Assembly (NCBI RefSeq): GCF_026130165.1
Contig: NZ_JAIHOM010000027.1
Coordinates: forward strand, 1 to 49,462
Length of the DNA stretch: 49,462 nt
Reading direction: 5' to 3'
Source: Spirulina subsalsa FACHB-351
GTDB taxonomy: Bacteria; Cyanobacteriota; Cyanobacteriia; Cyanobacteriales; Spirulinaceae
Part shown: positions 8,662 through 15,744 of the stretch, piece after piece
How the letters are laid out: each line of letters opens with the position of its first letter
How positions within the stretch are numbered: position 1 is the stretch's first letter
Program-made: the position numbers and the translations under genes
The notes under the pieces: generated by a model
The model's input: only the letters and a program-made list of their open reading frames with translations
The model's database searches: none
Told to the model about the DNA's origin: nothing

Positions 8662-8952
8662 AAGAGAAAGTAGTAAAAACTCAGTAATTATCCCGATCTT
8701 AACCTTTCCTCTCGCAATTGACTGCCACAGCCCCCCCTCACCCATCCGAATATATCGACTTTTGGCGACTCCCCAAGGGGGAATATTAAGGCATACTAAA
8801 GAATAAATTAGCGCGATCCAACTATTTTTCTTTTTTAAAAACTTAATAAGTATCTTATAACTCACCCAAGGATCTCACCCAGACCTTGAAGGCTTTACAC
8901 AAGACCCGGTGCAAAAACCTAGCGGCAAACCATCAAAAGCAGGACTGAACTC

Positions 8953-11900
8953 ATGGCAACTAAAACCCAAAAGAAACAAGACCCAACCCATCAAGCCTCC
9001 CAGACTCATTTCAACCCCTCATCTAGTGTAGCCGTTCAGTCCAAACCCGAAACCCAACCCAGTGTAGCCGTCCAAATGAGCCGCGCCGCCCAATTTGGTC
9101 ATAGTGTTACAGGAGTCCCCGTCCAAGCTCAATTAGTCATCGGAGAACCGGGCGACAAATACGAAAAAGAAGCCGATACCGTCGCCGCCCAAGCCGTGCG
9201 GATGAAACCCCAAAACACCCCCATCCAACGGCAAACCCAACCCGACATGAACATCTCCAGAGCCGACATGGGGGACATGGCAGACATGGGAGACTTGACC
9301 TCAGAAGGAGCAGACTTAGAAAGTCAAGGACAAGACATTGCCGCAGAAACCACCGCCGCCGCAACCGGAGAAGAGGGAGCCGCCCCCCAAGACATGGCCG
9401 AGGGAGGGATAGCCCCCGAAGAAACCGCCGAAATGCTGCCCCCAGAAACCAGTGAGCAACTCGAAGCCGCCAATATAGACCCCTCATCTTCTAGCAACGG
9501 GGAAGGCGGAGAAGGCGGGGGAGACTCCCCAGAAGCCCGCATTCAAAAAGCCATGAGTAGCGGTGGCACCCCCTTACCCGAAGACGACCAGCAGAAACTA
9601 CGGGAACGTTTAAAGATCGCCAATCCTGAAGCCATTGTCATTCATACCGACCCCGAAGCAGACGAACTCTGCCAAATGATGAGCGCTCGCGCCTTCACCA
9701 CCAGCAATCATATCTTCTTCGCCAACGGGGAATATGGCAACGATGAACTGCTATTCCACGAAGCCACCCACTGTATCCAACAAGGAGCCGTTACCACCAC
9801 CGACAGCGAAGGAGAAACCCCACAGCCCGAAGATGGCGCAGAAACCATGACCCCTCAAGAGGGAACAGAATCCCCCCTTGAAGAAGCCGTCATGACCAAA
9901 CCCCAAGAGCATCCCGTCATCCAACGGGAAGAAGCTAAGGAGGAAACACCCGCCGCCGAAGCTCCCAAAGCTGAAGAACAAGCGCCAGCCGAAGAAGAAT
10001 CCGAAGAACAAAAAGAAGCCAAAGCCGAAGGAGACGCGGCTCAAGAAAAAGGGAAAGAAGACGAAGACAAAGCCAAAGAAGAAGGGGGCGGCGAAACCCA
10101 AGCCGAAGAAGAACAAGCACCCACCGGAGAAGGGGGCGAGGAGGCTGGTGAGCTACCCGAACAAGCCGAGATAACAGACGGCGGCACTGAGGTAGAAGAG
10201 GCCAACGTAGAGATGTCAGACATCCCAGAAGAAGGGGAAGTTGAGGTCGAAGTTGATGATTTTTCCCATCTGTATTTTGGACCGACCAAAGAGGCAGAAC
10301 TCCCCGGGTTTGATGAAGAAATGAAAGACCATGAAATGTTCCAATCGGCTAAAGATAAAGATCCGGGGGATGCCGATTTTTGGTCACAATTTGGGGAAGG
10401 CTACGATAGTCAAGCTTTAGTTGCTGAGAAATTTAGTGAAAAGGGAGTCGGAGTAGACAAAGCCTCTCTGATTATGGGAGCCTTTGGCAGTGGCATCCTA
10501 GAAGCGGCTCTTTCGGCAGCGATTTCCGCCGGGTTGTCTGCCTTAGCTGAAAAGGGCATGGAAGCCTTTGCTAAGAAGTTCCCCAACGCGGCGGGTCCGG
10601 TGGGAGAAGCTATTGGCCCCATTATGACCATTGCCAGTTTTGCAGTGGACCCGGAAGGATGGTGGAAAGAGAACATTTTGGTCTTTGGGGATCATGCTAA
10701 AGCGATTACCGGGGCTTGGTCAGGTTTAGGAGAAGGAAGTGTTTGGAATCGTCTCGCTTCTTTCATGGAATTAATCTTAGGGGTTATGACCTTTGTGAAG
10801 CAGATTATCACAACGGTCAAAAATATTCTGGATCTGATTTCTGCGATTATGTTTATCTTGGGCTTAATTTCTATAGGGATTGGCGCAGTTTTAGCTGCTT
10901 TTGTGTTCACAGCACCCGCCGCCCCACCTTTTAAAGTTGCGGGTGCTTTTCTGAAAAAAGGTGCAGCCTTCCTACAAAAAATCACCAAAAAACTGGGACT
11001 GATTGAAACCCTGATTACCGCAGCCAGTCTACCGCCTCGTGCTTTGGCGGTACTTTTCCGCACCATTGATATTGCAACTTTTGAAGGAGATCCGGAAGAA
11101 CTGTTAGAAAAACAACAAAAGCTGAAAGGTCATGTCAAAAGTTTAGTGGCGGATGGTATTTCAACTTATCAAAGTCGAGATGATATTAAAAAAGCTGTCT
11201 CGAAGAAACCTGCGCCTAAAGATCCGGAGATTGAAACCATTTTTGGCAAAGATGCCAAAAATGAGACAGATTTTCAACAAAAATCTAAAAAACTAAAAGA
11301 GTTTGAGGAGGCTAATCCCAACTTTGCCACGAAGGTGGAAGATTATGAAGAAAGCGAAACCTTTGGCAATTTGTTTGCTGAATCAGATGTTCAAAAAAAT
11401 TATGGGTTAGAGAAAAAAAAGGCTTTTGAAGATTGGACGAAGCAACAAGAGTTACCCGGAGACTTAGCCAAAGGTTTTCTAGGTGAGGGCGGGGCTAGTG
11501 AAACAATTGCTAAAGCTGCTTTTATGGCCGCCGGGAAAGGGGATGATGAGTCTGAAAAATATTTTTCTACGGATGGACTCGCTGGCAAGGCTGGGGAATG
11601 GGTTGGAGGTAAGGCAGAAAATTTAGGTGGGGCGAAGGATAATTTGACCATTCAAGTTCTGCAACAACGAATTATTCAGGGGGCGGAGGAATTGCCTGCT
11701 CCTCCTGATGATGATGTGGTAAAAATTAATGAATCTGCCGCCGCCTATGAGGATTTGGAGGAAGAAAAACAAGCACTGGCGATTAATAAGGGTATTAACC
11801 AAAATCTTAAGGCGCAAGCGGCTGAATCTTCTATGGGAAGTCAGGCTTTAATCGAAGCGGTGGCTGTCAATCAAGCCCAAATTGATCAGTATCACGCGGA

Positions 11901-12801
11901 TGTTGCGGAAAAACAAGTCCAACAAGATCAGGCGGCGGCGTTAATGGCTGAGGCGCAACAGACGGCGGCTCAGGGACAAGCACAAGCGGCGAATGTGGAG
12001 GGGATGACGAAGGGACAGCAACCCCATATTGAAGGCGGGATGAAAGAGGATGCGGCGAAGGATGTTGATGGGGGTGCGGCGGAGCCGGAAGCGGCGATTG
12101 GCGGTTCTGGTCAGAGTAAGGATGATTTGAAAGAAACGGGGGGAGCTTCGCAGAAGGGAATTGCCGGGATGCAGGCGAATAAGGGTAAGTTGGCTCAAGC
12201 GGATTCTGCGGCTACGGCTCAAGATAATGAGTTACAAGGTTTCCGGGAACAGAAAGAACAAGATGTGGCGGATGCGGAAGAGGCGAAAGGGGATTCTGAT
12301 CAGTTGGATACGGAAATTGATGAGGGTTTGGATATGTTGCAGGCGCAGCAGGATGAATTACTGGCGGAGCGTCAACAGTCTATTACGAATATTCAAATGT
12401 GGATTGTGGAGCATAAGGCGAAGAAGCAGGAGATTTATGATGATTTGGAGGCCACAGAGGGGAGCATTGGGAAGGGTAAATTTGAACGGGATAGTGGGGA
12501 TGAGGAAAGTGAAGATGAGGGAGATGGGCCTTTTGCGGGGGTGAAGTTAAGTGATTTAGATTTGAGCGGAACAAATTTAAGTGGGATTGATTTCACGGAG
12601 GTTGATTTAAAGGGGGCTGATTTAAGTGATACGAATTTGTCCAATGCAACGTTGACGAAAACTCAGTTACAAGGGGCGGATTTAACGGGGGCGGATTTAA
12701 CGGGGGCGGATTTAACGGAAGCGGATTTAACAGGAGCAACGCTGGATAATGCGACGCTGGATAAGGCTAAAACTGAGAATGCTGTGGGTTTGAGTGTATA
12801 G
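8953..12801 (+). CDS. DUF4157 (eCIS core) - pentapeptide repeat giant protein, putative injection-system payload (module A)
   Basis: This 1,282-aa protein has, in order: a leader (residues about 37-82) ending in GEPGDKYEKEADTVAAQAV, the motif that usually precedes DUF4157; an acidic Ala/Glu/Gly linker; a DUF4157 domain (about 190-280) with HTDPEADEL, ARAFTTSNHIFFANG and HExxH at H269-H273 (HEATH); another long Glu/Ala linker; a hydrophobic stretch at about 609-655; a Gln/Ala/Glu-rich, coiled-coil-like region at about 917-1170; and pentapeptide repeats (A/D-L/F-x-x) from about 1195 to 1275. DUF4157 is the hallmark domain of proteins carried by extracellular contractile injection systems. There is no signal peptide. 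The ribosome site AGGACTGAA is shared with the module B paralogue. Alanine codons are mostly GCC early and GCG late. Payload function is inferred; it could also be a structural or tethering protein. Confidence 0.85.
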   Translation: MATKTQKKQDPTHQASQTHFNPSSSVAVQSKPETQPSVAVQMSRAAQFGHSVTGVPVQAQLVIGEPGDKYEKEADTVAAQAVRMKPQNTPIQRQTQPDMNISRADMGDMADMGDLTSEGADLESQGQDIAAETTAAATGEEGAAPQDMAEGGIAPEETAEMLPPETSEQLEAANIDPSSSSNGEGGEGGGDSPEARIQKAMSSGGTPLPEDDQQKLRERLKIANPEAIVIHTDPEADELCQMMSARAFTTSNHIFFANGEYGNDELLFHEATHCIQQGAVTTTDSEGETPQPEDGAETMTPQEGTESPLEEAVMTKPQEHPVIQREEAKEETPAAEAPKAEEQAPAEEESEEQKEAKAEGDAAQEKGKEDEDKAKEEGGGETQAEEEQAPTGEGGEEAGELPEQAEITDGGTEVEEANVEMSDIPEEGEVEVEVDDFSHLYFGPTKEAELPGFDEEMKDHEMFQSAKDKDPGDADFWSQFGEGYDSQALVAEKFSEKGVGVDKASLIMGAFGSGILEAALSAAISAGLSALAEKGMEAFAKKFPNAAGPVGEAIGPIMTIASFAVDPEGWWKENILVFGDHAKAITGAWSGLGEGSVWNRLASFMELILGVMTFVKQIITTVKNILDLISAIMFILGLISIGIGAVLAAFVFTAPAAPPFKVAGAFLKKGAAFLQKITKKLGLIETLITAASLPPRALAVLFRTIDIATFEGDPEELLEKQQKLKGHVKSLVADGISTYQSRDDIKKAVSKKPAPKDPEIETIFGKDAKNETDFQQKSKKLKEFEEANPNFATKVEDYEESETFGNLFAESDVQKNYGLEKKKAFEDWTKQQELPGDLAKGFLGEGGASETIAKAAFMAAGKGDDESEKYFSTDGLAGKAGEWVGGKAENLGGAKDNLTIQVLQQRIIQGAEELPAPPDDDVVKINESAAAYEDLEEEKQALAINKGINQNLKAQAAESSMGSQALIEAVAVNQAQIDQYHADVAEKQVQQDQAAALMAEAQQTAAQGQAQAANVEGMTKGQQPHIEGGMKEDAAKDVDGGAAEPEAAIGGSGQSKDDLKETGGASQKGIAGMQANKGKLAQADSAATAQDNELQGFREQKEQDVADAEEAKGDSDQLDTEIDEGLDMLQAQQDELLAERQQSITNIQMWIVEHKAKKQEIYDDLEATEGSIGKGKFERDSGDEESEDEGDGPFAGVKLSDLDLSGTNLSGIDFTEVDLKGADLSDTNLSNATLTKTQLQGADLTGADLTGADLTEADLTGATLDNATLDKAKTENAVGLSV
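12676..12735 (+). repeat. Tandem 15-bp units encoding pentapeptides
   Basis: Four adjacent 15-base units (starting GCGGATTTAAC) encode successive A-D-L-T-x pentapeptides at the C-terminus of the module A giant protein. The first two units are identical in DNA, the third differs at the last two bases and the fourth at a few bases. Near-identity at synonymous positions points to recent slippage expansion. Confidence 0.8.
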
Positions 12802-12826
12802 TCTTAAGGAGAGCAACAGATTGACA

Positions 12827-12849
12827 CTCTCAGGTCTAAAGACGCTGAG
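12827..12849. repeat. Hairpin direct repeat, left copy
   Basis: The sequence contains CTCAGGTC-TAAA-GAC-CTGAG arms, with 5-bp and 3-bp stems around a TAAA loop. It encodes the last codons and the stop of the TnpB remnant on the minus strand, as expected for the right-end hairpin of an IS605-type element, from which the guide RNA is usually derived. A copy with one mismatch lies at 13873-13895. Confidence 0.7.
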
Positions 12850-13455
12850 ATTCTTGAATAGCCCAAAGATTGAGCTTCAAAGGCGTAGTCAAAACACCTC
12901 TACTGATTCCACTCAGGTCAAGCCCAAGTGTTACCGCTACCTTTCTTAGGATATTGGAAGCACCATTACAATCAGCGTTGATTAAAGAACCGTCTGCTGA
13001 CTGAAACAATCCTCTTCTAATACGCTTACCTGAAGATTTCCATTCATCGGGTTTTTCACCATATACAGGAATCTCGTCAGCATCTAAAAAACTGGATTGA
13101 GAAGTATAGCTTTCTTCGGTTTCAACCAACTGAATACCGTATAAAGAACACAAAGGTTAGAAGGCATGGGAACAAAAAACTCACTAAGTCCAAACCATGC
13201 TTTTGTTTGTCTGCCTAGTGGCAATCTTATCTGTCGGTCAACTAATTTTAGACAACGGCGGGGGAAGGAAACAACCTGATACCCACTTCTTCGATAATTC
13301 GGGATTCTAGGTTTTTGTTCTAGTTCACCATTCTTGAACTTTGAAAGCAATTTAGCAAAAGAGCTAATTGATTCTCCTACAGATAGGCAAGTTTGAACAG
13401 CCGCTTCAGAAGAGAGTGCCGAAAAGTGACGGTTTTTTCCCATTTCATTAACAAG
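12836..13455 (-). pseudogene. tnpB: TnpB (IS200/IS605-type RNA-guided nuclease) remnant with internal deletion
   Basis: Two frames on the minus strand cover separated parts of TnpB. The 5' part reads NEMGKNRHFSALSSEAAVQT through QTKAWFGLSEFFVPMPSNL, a typical N-terminal segment; the 3' part reads LVETEESYTSQSSFLDADEI to SLINADCNGASNILRK, which holds the final RuvC aspartate. Between them roughly the middle of the protein, including the first RuvC Asp and the Glu motif, is missing, and the junction is out of frame. It cannot be an active nuclease. The stop codon sits within the hairpin at 12827-12849. Confidence 0.85.
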
Positions 13456-13456
13456 A

Positions 13457-13672
13457 TCAAACCCAGACACAAACCGAAAACATTTCAAACAAACGTTTAA
13501 CAATTTTAAAAGTCTTGCCAAAGCGATAAGCTCTTCTCAGCAAGGTTTTAAGTTGTAGCCAAATGGCTTCAACTGGATTACATTGAGGGGCATAAGGAGC
13601 AAATTTGACACAGGTCACTCGCCAATCTTCTGCTTTTTTCTCTCCGTTTTGCTCTCTCAAAAATTCCTTCAT
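13457..13672 (-). pseudogene. IS630-family transposase C-terminal remnant
   Basis: The minus-strand frame contains WRVTCVKFAPYAPQCNPVEA followed by IWLQLKTLLRRAYRFGKTFKIVKRLFE. This PYxPxxNPxE-xW pattern is the last part of the DDE catalytic domain of IS630/Tc1-type transposases. The rest of the transposase is absent, and the 3' end runs directly into TnpB-derived sequence. A terminal-inverted-repeat-like segment lies about 85 bases upstream at 13756-13782. Confidence 0.8.
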
Positions 13673-13755
13673 TTCTTTTCCTTGATGATATAGCTAGTCC
13701 TAATGAGACGTGAACTCTGGGCTATTGTCCTATGTCGATTCCAGGCGAGCCTTTT

Positions 13756-13782
13756 TTACACAACTCAAATGGGAACGCTATA
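13756..13782. repeat. IS630-type terminal-repeat-like sequence (diverged copy of the 33-bp repeat)
   Basis: Read on the minus strand this begins TATAGCG and matches the 33-bp repeats at 4369 and 17006 over about 27 bases with two or three differences. It is upstream of the IS630 transposase remnant, in the position and orientation of a terminal inverted repeat, with TA at the outer end, the usual IS630 target dinucleotide. Confidence 0.65.
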
Positions 13783-13872
13783 GTAGTGAAACGGTCAAAA
13801 AATAGATCGAAGACCCTCATCATGCGGTAAATTAAAAGAACACGGGGAATAAATTCCCCTGAGTCGTTTTTC

Positions 13873-13895
13873 CTCTCAGGTCTAAAGACACTGAG
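13873..13895. repeat. Hairpin direct repeat, right copy
   Basis: This copy of the 12827-12849 hairpin differs at one base and lies 25 bases before the start codon of the module A TPR-like gene. It could be a stranded IS605-type end or a hairpin in the leader of the TPR gene. Confidence 0.65.
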
Positions 13896-13919
13896 TTTCC
13901 AAACTCCCACCCTTTTCTT

Positions 13920-15089
13920 ATGAATCGTTTTTCCTCAGAACCTGCCTCGAATGAGTCTGTGATGGCTGCTTTGGTCGAATTGGATGGTCAACTGATGACT
14001 TTGGCTCCTGAAGAAGGGGGGCAACGGGCGGCGGTTTATTTACAGAAGGCTATTTTGTACCTGAGTTTGGGTGACTGGCAACAAGGGGCTGCGCAATTTG
14101 CTGAGATAGCCCAGTTGGCGGCAGCAGAGGGGGAAAGTTTGCCCCTCGCTCAAGCGTTGTATGCTCAAGGATTAGCTTTGCAAGGGTTGGCGGCGACGGA
14201 TGAGGGGGGGGAATCACGCTCGGAATCGGTTTTACAACGGGCGGCGGAGTTGTTTGAGCAGTTGGGACAGCAAAATGTAGCTCAGGAGATTCGCCAGAGT
14301 TTTGCTCCCGATGGGTTGGCGTTTCAGCAGCAAGTCCGGGAGTTGAGTGCTAATCCTGAGCAGTTGCAGGCTTTTTTGGAGGATTCGCCGGATGTTGAGC
14401 GGTTTTTTGCTCAGGTAGACCGGGCGCTGGAACGTTTTGGCCGGACGATTGATGGTTTGCTGAATAATCCGTTGTTGGCGGAGATTGACCCGGAAACTCG
14501 GGTGGATTTGTTTTGTTTCCGCGCTCAGTGGTATGAGGCTAATGAGCAAGGGGAAGCGGCACAAGGGGACTGGGAAAGTGCGATCGCCTATGCCGAAGGT
14601 CTGAATCGTCCTGATCTACTCGAAAAGATACAGGCACGACAACGGGGACAAGGTGATCTCTTAGAGGATTTCCCCAGTTTTGACCCCCTTTCGGCACTGG
14701 AGGAGAGTTTACGTCAAGGTCTTTTACCTGTTAATGATGAACATTTAGAACAAGCCATGATTGCCTTACAGAATAATCAGTGGCAGCAGGTTCTGGATTT
14801 TGCCATCCTAGCTCGGAAAAAGGCTTTAGTCGCTGATAACCCAGACCGCTATACTCGGTATTTATGGGCTTGTTTGTTGATGACTTTAGCCCAGGAAGGG
14901 TTAGGGGATGATGTGGGTGCGTTGGAAAGTTTATTGATGTGTAAGGCGACGTTGGATCAGTCCTTAGCCAGTGCATCGGGTCAACAAGTGAATCAGTTTG
15001 TTGAGGGCTTAGAGCAACGTTGGGGGTGTAGTCGGTTTGAAGAAGCCAAGGCAGGGTTTAAACGAAAAATGTCGGAGAGATGTTCATAG
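13920..15089 (+). CDS. TPR-like helical-repeat protein, module A partner
   Basis: This 389-aa soluble protein is almost wholly alpha-helical with TPR-like periodicity: AAVYLQKAILYLSLGDWQQGAAQFAEIAQLA near residue 40, a second at about 205 (CFRAQWYEANEQGEAAQGDWESAIAYA in outline), and a third at about 290 (ALQNNQWQQVLDFAILARKKAL). The C-terminal block VEGLEQRWGCSRFEEAKAGF is shared with the minus-strand protein at 15745-17004 (LNGLEGRWGKEELLKARLIY), so the two are paralogues. Each lies directly downstream of a DUF4157 giant gene. The stop overlaps the start of the YbjN-like gene, so the two are cotranscribed. A role as adaptor or loading factor for the giant protein is inferred from position only. 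Confidence 0.8.
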   Translation: MNRFSSEPASNESVMAALVELDGQLMTLAPEEGGQRAAVYLQKAILYLSLGDWQQGAAQFAEIAQLAAAEGESLPLAQALYAQGLALQGLAATDEGGESRSESVLQRAAELFEQLGQQNVAQEIRQSFAPDGLAFQQQVRELSANPEQLQAFLEDSPDVERFFAQVDRALERFGRTIDGLLNNPLLAEIDPETRVDLFCFRAQWYEANEQGEAAQGDWESAIAYAEGLNRPDLLEKIQARQRGQGDLLEDFPSFDPLSALEESLRQGLLPVNDEHLEQAMIALQNNQWQQVLDFAILARKKALVADNPDRYTRYLWACLLMTLAQEGLGDDVGALESLLMCKATLDQSLASASGQQVNQFVEGLEQRWGCSRFEEAKAGFKRKMSERCS

Positions 15090-15679
15090 AAAGGATTATG
15101 TCTAGCTCATTTTGGATTCAAGAAGGTTCTGATTTTTTGCAGCAGGTTTCTCAGTTGGTTCAAGAAGCAATGGGACAATTAACGGAGGATAGCTATTCCG
15201 CCAAAAACAATGTTAAGGATGGGTTAATTTTTCAGAAAGTTAAAAGTTTTTTTGAACAAAGACAGTGGAATTATCAAGTTATTCCTAATCAAAATAGTTT
15301 ATATTTCACCTATCAAGCTAATGGGCAGAAATGGATGGTCTTTTTTGTTGCTCATGAACCTCAAAAACAGGCTGTAGTGTATTCGGTTTATCCCCAAAAA
15401 ATACCGGAAGCACAGCACTCCAATGTGGCTGAGTTTATAACCGGACTGAATTATTATTTACTGATTGGGAATTTTGAAATGGATCTCGGGGATGGGGAGT
15501 TACGCTATCGCACTAGCCTTGATTGTAAAGAATGCCCGGTGACTTTTGCTTTATTGCAGCAAGTATTAGTGACGAATCTAAATATGATGACTCGTTATTT
15601 TGAACGGATTCAAGGGGTGATAGAGGGACGGATATCTCCTCAAGATGCGATCGCTTCGCAACACTTCGCGAACGCCTAA
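15080..15679 (+). CDS. YbjN-like (type III secretion chaperone-like fold) protein
   Basis: This 199-aa protein has a short N-terminal helix, then an alpha/beta region with QWNYQVIPNQNSLYFTYQANG, WMVFFVAHEP, and the YbjN-type signature NYYLLIGNFEMDLGDGELRY followed by RTSLDCKECPVTFALLQQVL. YbjN proteins adopt the fold of type III secretion chaperones. The ATG at 15080 overlaps the preceding TPR-like gene by 10 bases; an alternative ATG at 15098 (MSSSFWIQEG) is equally possible. Coupling to a TPR protein and a DUF4157 giant suggests a chaperone or regulator of the payload; that is inference. The C-terminus ends within a HIP1-containing repeat-like stretch. Confidence 0.75.
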   Translation: MFIERIMSSSFWIQEGSDFLQQVSQLVQEAMGQLTEDSYSAKNNVKDGLIFQKVKSFFEQRQWNYQVIPNQNSLYFTYQANGQKWMVFFVAHEPQKQAVVYSVYPQKIPEAQHSNVAEFITGLNYYLLIGNFEMDLGDGELRYRTSLDCKECPVTFALLQQVLVTNLNMMTRYFERIQGVIEGRISPQDAIASQHFANA

Positions 15680-15744
15680 CATCCCGGGTTCGTAGTTGCG
15701 CTTCAGCGCCAAATCGGGAGCCGGGGAGCGGGAGAATGTCAGAA

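Larger units (their letters stand above)
12827..13895. mobile_element. Composite insertion-sequence relic (IS200/IS605-type nested in IS630-type)
   Basis: The interval between the module A giant gene and its TPR partner is filled by transposon debris. It holds a TnpB remnant (12836-13455), the C-terminal end of an IS630-family transposase (13457-13672) truncated where the TnpB begins, an IS630-type terminal-repeat-like sequence (13756-13782), and a 23-base hairpin repeated directly at both edges (12827-12849 and 13873-13895, one mismatch). No intact transposase remains. The insertion probably separated two genes that were once adjacent. Confidence 0.75.

Noticed and set aside
8891-8940. TTTACA hexamer upstream of the module A giant gene as a -35 box
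   Set aside because: No acceptable -10 hexamer at 16-18 bases; the true promoter could not be assigned.
9137-10120. Several long antisense frames over the module A giant gene
   Set aside because: They arise from the Glu/Ala/Gly-biased codons of the real gene and encode Leu/Arg- or Phe/Gly-rich low-complexity sequence without ribosome sites.
12676-12735. Possible CRISPR-like array
   Set aside because: The 15-bp units are contiguous without spacers and encode pentapeptide repeats in frame.
13722-13910. 62-aa minus-strand frame
   Set aside because: Lies across the IS630-end-like repeat and the hairpin repeat; most likely non-coding transposon-end sequence.
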